DNA of 64,000 nt from Flavobacterium cutihirudinis (GTDB taxonomy: Bacteria > Bacteroidota > Bacteroidia > Flavobacteriales > Flavobacteriaceae): positions 248,001 through 312,000 of the forward strand of contig NZ_QRDQ01000008.1 of the NCBI RefSeq assembly GCF_003385895.1, written 5' to 3'. Below the pieces are notes generated by a model that worked only from the letters and a program-made list of their open reading frames with translations, searched no databases and had not been told where the DNA came from. The position numbers were made by a program, and so were the translations under genes. Within the stretch, counting starts at the first letter, position 1. Every line of letters starts with the position of its first letter. Positions 17,197 through 25,586 of the stretch are shown here, piece after piece.

Positions 17197-17527
17197 AATC
17201 TTTTTTTAAACATTTTAATAAATCGGGCATTGCAAGCCGCTTTACCCGATTTAAAAACTAAACAAAAACTCAATTTTTAATTATAGGTATGCTTTTTTAA
17301 CACACAGAATTATAATTTATTAGAGACTTATAGTTTCTATGTGTTTGTTTTTTTCTCTCGCAGATTTGGCAGATTTAGCTGATTTTAAACATTAAAAAAA
17401 TCTGCATGATCTGCTAAATCTGCGAGAGTAATAATCCTTTTAATCTGTGACTATTTTTTCGCCACGAATTGCACCAATTATCACCAATTCAATTCGTGGA
17501 AATTCGTGCAATTAGTGGCTAACCTTT
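17197..17527. repeat. Repeat-filled gap between GH31 and GH97
   Basis: This 331-bp gap holds no gene but at least three inverted repeats. AAATCGGG (17220-17227) pairs with CCCGATTT (17245-17252). CTCTCGCAGATTTGGCAG (17355-17372) pairs with 17411-17428 apart from one mismatch. GCCACGAATTGCAC (17461-17474) pairs with 17506-17519 apart from one mismatch. The last lies 8 bp past the GH31 stop. The CAGATT and CGTGGAATTCGTG words are of the dispersed flavobacterial type. The gap could separate two transcription units inside the PUL, but no clear TAnnTTTG box was found for GH97. Confidence 0.65.
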
Positions 17528-19927
17528 TTATTTCGCCCACTCTGTTTTAAAAGTGGTTTTTCCGTTTAACGGATTTGCAGCTACATCAAAATTGTTTCCG
17601 CTTTTGTTCACTTTTATTTCCTGAACTGCATCACCTTCCGGTAAAAATACTTTGGCTGTCGCCGAAGTCGTTTTATCGCTTGCAAATACTTTTAATGTCA
17701 ATTTGCTCCAGTCCATATCTTTTGTAGACTGCGCTAAACCAATGTGCGGAATTGCAGTTCCATCTTTAACCAAAACGATAATTGGAATTTCACCTGCTTT
17801 GATTTTGTGCCATCCTGCTTGGTAAACTTTTTTAGTTTGGTAATCAATCCAAGTTCCTTCCGGAAGGTAAACGTCTCTTTCTTCAACTTCTTCAAAAAGT
17901 GGTGCAACCAACATACTTGAACCAAATAAATATTGATTATCAACCAACCAAGCTCCCGGATCGTTTGGATATTCTACAAATAAAGCACGCATCATTGGTA
18001 AACCTTTTTGAGAACTTTCTTTTGCCTGAGCGTAGATATATGGCATTAATTCGTAACGCATATTATCTGCTTTTCTAAATCCTTCTAAGAAATCTTTGCT
18101 ATACAACCAAGGCTCGCGAGGCGGTTCTCCGTGGCTTCTTACGTGTGAAGTCAACATTCCGAATGGTGTCCATCTTCTGTAAATATTCTCAGGAGATTTT
18201 GTTGCAAATCCTCCAACGTCATGACTCCAGAAACTGAATCCGCTTAGTCCTAATGAAAGTCCGCCGCGTAATTCTGCCGACATCGCTCCATTTGTAGTTT
18301 CAGAATCTCCTCCCCAATGTAACGGATAACGCTGAGATCCTGCCCAAGTACTTCTCGCCCAGATTAAAGTATATCCTTTTTCTTTCTGAGTGATTTCGGC
18401 AACAGCCTTATTATATCGCAACGGATATAAATTGTGTTCGTAGAAACCTGTTCTTCCAGAATGGTAAATTCCGTCTGGCGGAGCAGCTTCTCCAAAATCA
18501 ACTTTGAAAACCGCAACGCCTTCGTCAAATAATTTTTTCAATTTTCCTTGGTACCAAGTGATTGTTTCCGGGTTTGAGAAATCCAAAACGGCATCTTCGT
18601 AAGGAAGGTTTCCTTTTCTGTCTCTTACTGCTAAGTTTTTATCCATGATTTCAGGGAACAAAGTGTTCTTTGGCGTGAAATAAGGCAATTGCCAAAGACA
18701 AACCTGGAAACCATCTTTTTTCAAATCGGACATCATTTTTGTAGCGTCCGGGAAACGAGATTTTGCAAACTCGTAGTTGTTTCTCCAATCTACATCAAAC
18801 CAACCTGTATCAAAGTGAATAACATCGGTTGGGATTTTGTATTTACGTAAATCTCTTGCTACGTCGCGTCCTTCTTTTTCAGAGAAATAAGTGATTCTAC
18901 TCATCCAAAAACCGAAAGACCAAAGTGGTGGCATCGCTGCTTTTCCTGTCAAATCTGTATATTGATCTAAAATGTCTTTTGGTTCTCCGATGAAGAAAAA
19001 TAAATCGGCTTCGTCATCTCCAATGTACATTTCGTTTGCACTTCCAAAGTATTTTCCGAAATCTACTGTAATTGGAGTCGAATGGTGCATGAAAACTCCG
19101 TAACCACGGCTACTCATGTAAAACGGAATCGGTTTGTACATTGTTTCATTTTGGATTCCGTTTGCGTCATCCGTCCATAAAACAACTTTTTGTCCGCGCT
19201 TGTTGAATTGTGTGAAAGATTCTCCACATCCAAATATTTTTTCGTCTGGTTCTAAACTGAAAGCCGCGCCCATACTTCTTGAATAATCGCTATTTCTGCG
19301 AACATAAGAAAACGGAAGTGTTGGTGTATAGGTATTTTTAAAATCAGTATCGTGAAGTGTACTTGTCAGTAATTTTCCTTTTTCGTCGTAGATTTTTACG
19401 TGCCAAGGTTTTACTAATATTTCAACTCGTCCATGTTTACTTGTGTAACTATGACCGCCTTCGATTTTAGCATATTTCCATAATTCAGGATGATTTGGCG
19501 CAACGCCATTAACCAGCATTAAAGATGCTGCCTCTGGATGAAATTGTGGTCCTGAAGTAGTTTTAATACGAACCGTTCTATCTGAAACAAACTGAATTTC
19601 GAATGGCAATACTGGCGAAACCTCATATTCTGTAGTTGGAAATTCGTTTGGTTTCTCCGCATCCGGTTTCATCATCATATTGTTGAAAGCCTGACGCGTT
19701 TTATAATTGTATCTCAAATATTTTATAGTTCCTTTTCCTGTTGCAGGATCAAAAGAAGCCAGTTCATCTGCGAAATAAAAAGTGTTCAGATAATTCTGAA
19801 AATCTTTACTGATGTCTATTGGTGCGTTCAGTACGTCTGCATTTTGGATTTGAGCTGATGCTTTTGGTGTCAAAACAAATCCAAGCATAAAAGCTGAAAA
19901 CAATGTGGTTAGTGATGTGTTTTTCAT
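17528..19927 (-). CDS. GH31 alpha-xylosidase
   Basis: From the ATG at 19927 this is a 799-residue secreted enzyme with a signal peptide ending KASAQ; the ATG at 19966 adds 13 polar residues and lies in a hairpin, so it is rejected. The GH31 barrel carries the nucleophile Asp477 in VFKVDFGEAAP and the acid/base Asp541 in HWGGDSETT. The KxDFGE form is the one found in alpha-xylosidases such as YicI, rather than in alpha-glucosidases. Alpha-xylosidase is the diagnostic exo-enzyme of xyloglucan breakdown, removing xylose from the non-reducing glucosyl unit in the periplasm. It follows GH2 by 124 bp across a strong hairpin. Confidence 0.93.
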   Translation of the reverse strand: MKNTSLTTLFSAFMLGFVLTPKASAQIQNADVLNAPIDISKDFQNYLNTFYFADELASFDPATGKGTIKYLRYNYKTRQAFNNMMMKPDAEKPNEFPTTEYEVSPVLPFEIQFVSDRTVRIKTTSGPQFHPEAASLMLVNGVAPNHPELWKYAKIEGGHSYTSKHGRVEILVKPWHVKIYDEKGKLLTSTLHDTDFKNTYTPTLPFSYVRRNSDYSRSMGAAFSLEPDEKIFGCGESFTQFNKRGQKVVLWTDDANGIQNETMYKPIPFYMSSRGYGVFMHHSTPITVDFGKYFGSANEMYIGDDEADLFFFIGEPKDILDQYTDLTGKAAMPPLWSFGFWMSRITYFSEKEGRDVARDLRKYKIPTDVIHFDTGWFDVDWRNNYEFAKSRFPDATKMMSDLKKDGFQVCLWQLPYFTPKNTLFPEIMDKNLAVRDRKGNLPYEDAVLDFSNPETITWYQGKLKKLFDEGVAVFKVDFGEAAPPDGIYHSGRTGFYEHNLYPLRYNKAVAEITQKEKGYTLIWARSTWAGSQRYPLHWGGDSETTNGAMSAELRGGLSLGLSGFSFWSHDVGGFATKSPENIYRRWTPFGMLTSHVRSHGEPPREPWLYSKDFLEGFRKADNMRYELMPYIYAQAKESSQKGLPMMRALFVEYPNDPGAWLVDNQYLFGSSMLVAPLFEEVEERDVYLPEGTWIDYQTKKVYQAGWHKIKAGEIPIIVLVKDGTAIPHIGLAQSTKDMDWSKLTLKVFASDKTTSATAKVFLPEGDAVQEIKVNKSGNNFDVAANPLNGKTTFKTEWAK

Positions 19928-19949
19928 TAGTTTAGTTTTTGTATTTCCT

Positions 19950-20040
19950 TCCTGCAAGGTTTTCAAAACCTTGTAGGTCTGCTATTTTTTATTCTATACT
20001 TTACTATATATACCTACAAGGTTTTGAAAACCTTGCAGGA
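19950..20040. repeat. Perfect 29-bp inverted repeat between GH2 and GH31
   Basis: Arms 19950-19978 and 20012-20040 are exact reverse complements, and each arm contains its own palindrome (AAGGTTTTCAAAACCTT). It starts 11 bp past the GH2 stop and ends 22 bp before the GH31 start. Read as RNA it can fold as one long hairpin or two small ones, so it could lower expression of downstream enzymes relative to SusC/SusD/GH2 or stabilise the 3' end. Confidence 0.8.
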
Positions 20041-20051
20041 ACTACGTGTCA

Positions 20052-22535
20052 TTATTCTGCTGTAATTACAATTGTCGATTGTTTTAATCCGTTTGCTTTT
20101 GCAGTTAATTCTAATCTTCCTGATTTATCTCCAGACTGAACGATTACCAGACATTTTCCAGCCATAGCAGTATGTTTATTTCCTTTAAAAGATTCGTGAC
20201 TAACCGGATCTCCACTACTAACTCCAACAATTTTTCCATTTCCTTTTAAAGAGAAATTGATCTCGTTATTCGCATTTGGTGCTAAAATTCCTTTTTCATC
20301 TAAAATGTCAACAGTCACAAAAGACAAATCATTTTTATCCGCTTTTATCGTGCTTCTGTCTGCCGTTAATTTTAGTTTTGAAGGATTACCGGCTGTTTTA
20401 ATTTCTTTTTCTAAAACCACTTTTCCGTCTTTACGAGAAACTGCTTTTAAAGTTCCTGGCTGATATGGAATTCTCCACATTACATGTAAATCGTCTCCTT
20501 TTTTACTGCGAATACCAACTGATTTTCCGTTTAAGAAAAGTTCAACTTCATCAGCATTATTGTAATATGCCCAAATGTCAACGGTTTGTCCTGCTTTCCA
20601 GTTCCAATGTGGAAAAATATGAAGAACCGTTTTATTTGTCCATTCACTTTGGTACATGTAATAAACGTCTTTCGGGAAACCGGCCAAATCAACAATTCCA
20701 AAATACGAACTCACCGATGGCCATTCGTACGGCGTTGGTTCTCCGATATAATCGAAACCTGTCCAAACGTACATTCCGGCTAAGAAATCATGCTTTTTAA
20801 TGACTTTCCAAGTCGCTTCATGTGTTGATCCCCAAGGCGTTTGCACCTGATCATAAGCTGAAACCGTATTTCCAGGATTTCCTCCTTCAAATTTTTTATC
20901 CCAGCTTACCGGCCATTTTTTGATTGTATCTGAAACCGCATCGTAATATCCTCTTGTTTGTAAACCCGAAGTTGTTTCGGTTGCGATAAAAGGTGTATTT
21001 GGGAAATTTTTCAAATGATGTTCGAATGTCTGATGTGCATAATTGTATCCAATTAAATCTAAAACACCAGATCCGGCAAGCGGATTAATCGATACATTTT
21101 TTTTCTCAAATTGTAAAGTCACCGCATCAATATTCATATTTACCGGCGGATTCATTCCTGCAGTAATAGGTCTTGTCTTATCGTATTGACGTGTAATTGC
21201 AGCAAGTTCTTTGGCGATTTCAATTCCGGTTTCATTCCATTGTTCCGGAATTTCATTTCCGATACTCCACATAAAAATACTCGCATGATTTCGGTCGCGC
21301 AATAATTGATCGATTAAATCTTGTTTGTGCCATTTGTCCCAATCATTAGCATAATCATATTTACTTTTGGCTTGTTTCCACATGTCGAAAGCTTCATCCA
21401 TGACAATGAAACCCATTTTGTCGCAAAGTTGTAAAAGTTCCGGAGCAGGCGGATTGTGTGAAGTTCTTATTCCGTTTACACCCATTTCTTTCAGGATTTC
21501 CAACTGACGCTCAATTGCGCGTGTATTAATCGCAGAACCCAACGGACCTAAATCGTGGTGCATACAAACACCTTTAATCTTGACTTGTTTTCCATTCAAA
21601 ATAAAACCTTTGTTCAAATCGAATTTAAAATCTCTGATTCCGAAAGTGGTTTTGTATTGATCTATGATTTTATCGTCAAGCGAAATTTCGGTAACTGCAG
21701 TATACAATTCCGGTTTTTCATCCGACCATAAAACTGGATTTTCTACAACTGCCAATTGTTTGATGGTTTGATTGGCATTAGCATTTAATGTTATATTTTG
21801 AGTAACCGATGTTACTTTGGTGTCGTCTTTAAAAATGGTAGTAATTACAGTTGCTTTTTTTTCTGCTGAATATTGATTTTTAATTGTAGTTTCAATATTT
21901 ACTGAAGCATTTTCAGCTGTAACTTTTGGAGTTGTAATATACGTTCCCCATTGTCCCACGTGAAGTTTATCTGTGGTTTCGATCCAGACATTTCTAAAAA
22001 TTCCGGAACCCGAATACCAACGTGAATTTGGTTGTTTTGAATTGTCAACCTTAACAATTATTTCGTTGTTTTTTTCTCCGTAATTTAAATAGGGAGTAAT
22101 TTCATATTGAAAACCAATATATCCGTTTGGGCGTTTTCCTAAATAATGTCCGTTTACCCAAACTTCGCTGTTTCTATAAACTCCGTCAAAAGTTATAGAA
22201 GTTATTTTTGTGCTGTCTTCCGCAGCTACTTTGAATGTTTTTTTGTACCAGCCTAAACCTCCGTTTAGCGATCCTCCACCATATCCGGCAGGGCTTTTTT
22301 CATCAAACTTTCCTTCAATACTCCAATCGTGAGGCACATCTAAAATACGCCATTGCGTTGAAGCTCCAATTGTATCTTTATCTTTTAGACTGTCGTTTAA
22401 ATGAAAACTCCAATCTGAATTGAATGACACTTTTCGGTTTTTAAATTTCTGATCACTTGAAGATTTACAAGCCGTCATTACAGCCAAGCCTGCAAAAAGT
22501 AATCCGATTTTTTTTAATGAAGTAAGCTGAATCAT
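20052..22535 (-). CDS. GH2 beta-galactosidase-type lipoprotein
   Basis: This 827-residue GH2 enzyme has a lipobox at VMTAC (Cys23). Order of parts: sugar-binding jelly roll (SFNSDWSFHLND, DVPHDWSIEGKF), immunoglobulin-like sandwich, TIM barrel with KGVCMHHDLGPLG, acid/base Glu428 in SIGNEIPEQW and nucleophile Glu520 in FIATETTSG, then C-terminal beta domains including a DUF4982-like region (WNWKAGQTVDIWAYYNNADE) and a final Ig-like domain. GH2 beta-galactosidases in xyloglucan loci remove the beta-1,2-galactose of the L side chain. Beta-glucuronidase or beta-mannosidase activity cannot be excluded by eye. It is the first enzyme gene after SusC, SusD and the binding protein. Confidence 0.88.
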   Translation of the reverse strand: MIQLTSLKKIGLLFAGLAVMTACKSSSDQKFKNRKVSFNSDWSFHLNDSLKDKDTIGASTQWRILDVPHDWSIEGKFDEKSPAGYGGGSLNGGLGWYKKTFKVAAEDSTKITSITFDGVYRNSEVWVNGHYLGKRPNGYIGFQYEITPYLNYGEKNNEIIVKVDNSKQPNSRWYSGSGIFRNVWIETTDKLHVGQWGTYITTPKVTAENASVNIETTIKNQYSAEKKATVITTIFKDDTKVTSVTQNITLNANANQTIKQLAVVENPVLWSDEKPELYTAVTEISLDDKIIDQYKTTFGIRDFKFDLNKGFILNGKQVKIKGVCMHHDLGPLGSAINTRAIERQLEILKEMGVNGIRTSHNPPAPELLQLCDKMGFIVMDEAFDMWKQAKSKYDYANDWDKWHKQDLIDQLLRDRNHASIFMWSIGNEIPEQWNETGIEIAKELAAITRQYDKTRPITAGMNPPVNMNIDAVTLQFEKKNVSINPLAGSGVLDLIGYNYAHQTFEHHLKNFPNTPFIATETTSGLQTRGYYDAVSDTIKKWPVSWDKKFEGGNPGNTVSAYDQVQTPWGSTHEATWKVIKKHDFLAGMYVWTGFDYIGEPTPYEWPSVSSYFGIVDLAGFPKDVYYMYQSEWTNKTVLHIFPHWNWKAGQTVDIWAYYNNADEVELFLNGKSVGIRSKKGDDLHVMWRIPYQPGTLKAVSRKDGKVVLEKEIKTAGNPSKLKLTADRSTIKADKNDLSFVTVDILDEKGILAPNANNEINFSLKGNGKIVGVSSGDPVSHESFKGNKHTAMAGKCLVIVQSGDKSGRLELTAKANGLKQSTIVITAE

Positions 22536-22612
22536 AGTGTTTTTAAATTTTAATAACCTGAAAGCAGTGTTAAAACTGCTTTCAAGTTACTATTAAATTG
22601 TAATCTATTTTA

Positions 22613-23980
22613 TTAAGGAATTATATAATGGAAAACAAACCATTCATCCTTACCTGCATCATAAGATGTTCCAAACCAAATACCTTTCGTAAGATAGTCA
22701 TTATTGAATGCTTTCACTACCTTAATAGTATTAGTCGTTGGATTCATCCAGCTCGTTGGATTTTGAAGAAGGGTATTTGTTCCTAAATTAACTTCATTTT
22801 TCTCTTCATTAATAGTAAATACTCCTGTAGTTTCTACTCCATTTTGGCTTCTGGTATAATTTAGTTTTCCTCCAAATTGATCAAAACGAATCCATGAATT
22901 ACCAGCTGTCGCAGCCCAATCATCATTCCAACCCCAGTTGTATGAACTTGAAGCTCCAGTTGTCCAACCTTTTCCTTTTCCTAACCAGTCAACTGGATTT
23001 CCATTTCCGTCTAAAGCCCAAACTCTTCCTGTTCCAGCACCACCAGTAAGCATTTTTAACAATTCTCCCGGAGCAAAAGTTGGATTGAAACCTTCATCGT
23101 AAACCGGTGCTGTAACCGGCGGTACGTAATTGTCTGCATATTCTTTAGAAACAAAGTTCCAAATGTACCACCAAGGACCTTCACTATTGGTTCTCATGAT
23201 AGCAATTCGAAGTTGGTTTTCAGTAAGTTTTAAAACTTTGATATTATTAGTCCAGTTGCTTGCGTTTCCTACATAATTGTCTGCTCTTAAAATCGTTGCT
23301 CCTGTTGTAGTTAACGTATGCGTATTAATGTCTAAGAAATAAGTTCCGCTTTCTTTAAGTGTTCCGTCAGCTTCATAAACTTTCATAAATGGCCCACCTT
23401 CAAGACTGAATGTCATATATCTTCCCCAATGCATATCAGCCTCTGAACTTCCCGGAGGCATACCTTCAGGTTCCCAGTTTGGAGAAAAATTGTTCCATTC
23501 AACTGTTGTACTTGGATCTGCATAAGCCATTGCACCCATAGCCTGGCCATATTTACCATTATCTAATACCCAAGATTTTTGTTTTCCTACTCCACCTGAT
23601 AAAGCTGTCCAAAGAGGATCGTTAACATAATTTAAATTGTCTTGTGTTACTGTAACTGTCACGGGATCTAACTCCACAATTCCTGCATCTGTAACTGCCG
23701 AAACTTTTATAGTATAATTTCCTTTGAAAGCATATTTAACGGTTTGTACAGCCTTATCCGATTTTCCTGTAACATAATCCCAGTTTAAGATTACTCCCGG
23801 GGTTGTATTTTTCAGGATCACAGTATTTCCGCCCGCGTCTGCAGCTAAATCCTGAGTGATTTCAAAATGGATATCCGATTTATCAATCGGGCCATCCAAA
23901 GAATATGTTTCTGGTGAACAAGATGATACTAGCAATGCTAACATCAAAAATGAGCTCATTAATATTTTTATACTTTTCAT
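22613..23980 (-). CDS. Putative surface glycan-binding lipoprotein with duplicated C-terminal module
   Basis: This 455-residue lipoprotein (LLVSSC, Cys21; next residues SPETY) sits directly after SusD, the position of SusE/SGBP-B surface glycan-binding proteins. Residues ~35-115 resemble a PKD/Ig-like domain ending TVTVTQ. The rest shows two related modules, roughly 120-285 and 300-455. Each starts LWTALSGGVGKQKSWVLD or LLKMLTGGAGTGRVWALD, and later contains matching TxxxW...TNNIKVLKL / TNTIKVVKA segments. Trp and Tyr are abundant, as in carbohydrate-binding faces. No catalytic motif was recognised. The likely role is to hold xyloglucan chains at the cell surface. The ligand is inferred from context; the 23-bp gap to SusD supports one operon. 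Confidence 0.75.
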   Translation of the reverse strand: MKSIKILMSSFLMLALLVSSCSPETYSLDGPIDKSDIHFEITQDLAADAGGNTVILKNTTPGVILNWDYVTGKSDKAVQTVKYAFKGNYTIKVSAVTDAGIVELDPVTVTVTQDNLNYVNDPLWTALSGGVGKQKSWVLDNGKYGQAMGAMAYADPSTTVEWNNFSPNWEPEGMPPGSSEADMHWGRYMTFSLEGGPFMKVYEADGTLKESGTYFLDINTHTLTTTGATILRADNYVGNASNWTNNIKVLKLTENQLRIAIMRTNSEGPWWYIWNFVSKEYADNYVPPVTAPVYDEGFNPTFAPGELLKMLTGGAGTGRVWALDGNGNPVDWLGKGKGWTTGASSSYNWGWNDDWAATAGNSWIRFDQFGGKLNYTRSQNGVETTGVFTINEEKNEVNLGTNTLLQNPTSWMNPTTNTIKVVKAFNNDYLTKGIWFGTSYDAGKDEWFVFHYIIP

Positions 23981-24003
23981 TTTCTTTCTTTTTTAAGTTA
24001 AAA

Positions 24004-25575
24004 TTACCAACCGGTATTTTGTTTTAAAACTCCACCTGACAATGTAATTTGCGTGTTAGGAATTTGTTGCAGACCTTTTGTATTTTGGATATTTGCTGCC
24101 GAAATTGTTTTTGTAGTTGGAACTCCTCCATTTAACAACGATGTAGTTTCAGCAATAGTAGTAGAAGCTTTCCCAACTCCCTGACGTAATAAATCCCAAT
24201 ATCTAACTCCTTCAAGCGCAAATTCTAAATGTCTTTCATTCATAATATTATCCTGATTTACAGCAAGTGGTGTGTAAGCCGTTTTATAAGCTCTTTTTCT
24301 CACTTCATCAAAATAAGCCTGCGCATTTCCGCTGCCTAATTCAGCTGCCATCAATAAAACATCAGCATATCTTAAGACTACATAATCCTGAAACTGGCTA
24401 ATATCCCAGAATTGGCTACCCATTGTAAGCGGAAGATCTTTTCCGTCTTTATCCACCATTGGTGTATATTTTTTGTTGTAGTAACCTGTATATTCTCTTT
24501 GATTGTTGATTTTATCAAAATTGATTTTTTCTTCAGTAATTCCAATTACAGTTGCTGTACGTCTAGTATCATTAGCGCTGTATGCATTGTACAATTTAGA
24601 ATTAACTGTAACTCCCCAACCACGTCCATAAGGATAAGATGAATACTCTCTCATTCCGAACATTACTAACCAGTGGTTACCATCTGTATTTCCGTTATAG
24701 TCACTTGTATACGTATATTTTATAGAAAACACATTTTCTCTGTTATTTTCACCTGCATATTTATCTACAGAAGCAGCTGGCCAAAGTGTTGAGAAATCCT
24801 CAAGTAAACCATGTCCGCTAGAAGTAACTACATCTTCCAAATGTGCCAAAGCTTGCGCTTTAGTTACAACTCCCGCTAAATCAGTTTTTCCATAATATCC
24901 TGTGTAGTATAAATAAACACGACCTAATAAAGATTTTGCTGCCCATTTTGTAACACGTCCGCTAGTTGTAGCGTTGTAAGCTACTGAAGGCAAATTATCA
25001 GCTGCGAAAACTAAATCTTCTGCAATTACTTTATACACTTCATCAGGATTTGCCTGAGGAATATTTTCAGAAGATGGTACCGTTAATAATGGAATATTTC
25101 CCCAAAGACGAACCATTTCAAAATAAAGATACGCTCTGATAAATCTTGTTTCAGAAATATACATATTTTTTGAAGCCGTATCACCTTGCCAATCAATTTG
25201 ATCCATTTTACTCAAGAAAATGTTGCAACGATAAAGTGCTTTATAGTAAGCAATCCAGTTTCCATTTAACATGTCAACATCTGATGGTGAACGTTTGATA
25301 TCAAACTCATCAACAGCTGCATAATTGTATCCATCTGAGTTTCCTGTTCCTCCAAAACAATCGTCAGACATTACCTCACTTATCACTGGCACTCCCATTC
25401 CTGCAGCTCCTGTTGCAACCTGCATTCCATCATAACATCCTACTAATGCAGAATAAGCATCGTCTGTAGTTTTGTAAAAGTTTGTATCTGTTTGCGTCAT
25501 AGGTTCTGTTTCTAAACTACAAGAGCCCAAAGACAATAAACTAAAACAGAAAATATATAAATATGTATTTTTCAT
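24004..25575 (-). CDS. susD: SusD/RagB-family glycan-binding lipoprotein
   Basis: This 523-residue lipoprotein has a lipobox at LSLGSC (Cys19), followed by SLETEP. The typical SusD opening TDTNFYKTTDDAYSALVGCYDGM is followed by TPR helices (ETRFIRAYLYFEMVRLWGNIPL), and the C-terminal half holds NERHLEFALEGVRYWDLLRQG, a near-universal SusD signature. SusD proteins cap the SusC barrel at the cell surface and bind the oligosaccharide to be imported. It lies 11 bp after susC and 23 bp before the binding protein, so the three are surely one transcript. The symbol marks family membership; the ligand is inferred to be xyloglucan oligosaccharide from the enzymes downstream. Confidence 0.95.
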   Translation of the reverse strand: MKNTYLYIFCFSLLSLGSCSLETEPMTQTDTNFYKTTDDAYSALVGCYDGMQVATGAAGMGVPVISEVMSDDCFGGTGNSDGYNYAAVDEFDIKRSPSDVDMLNGNWIAYYKALYRCNIFLSKMDQIDWQGDTASKNMYISETRFIRAYLYFEMVRLWGNIPLLTVPSSENIPQANPDEVYKVIAEDLVFAADNLPSVAYNATTSGRVTKWAAKSLLGRVYLYYTGYYGKTDLAGVVTKAQALAHLEDVVTSSGHGLLEDFSTLWPAASVDKYAGENNRENVFSIKYTYTSDYNGNTDGNHWLVMFGMREYSSYPYGRGWGVTVNSKLYNAYSANDTRRTATVIGITEEKINFDKINNQREYTGYYNKKYTPMVDKDGKDLPLTMGSQFWDISQFQDYVVLRYADVLLMAAELGSGNAQAYFDEVRKRAYKTAYTPLAVNQDNIMNERHLEFALEGVRYWDLLRQGVGKASTTIAETTSLLNGGVPTTKTISAANIQNTKGLQQIPNTQITLSGGVLKQNTGW

Positions 25576-25586
25576 CTTTTTATTTA

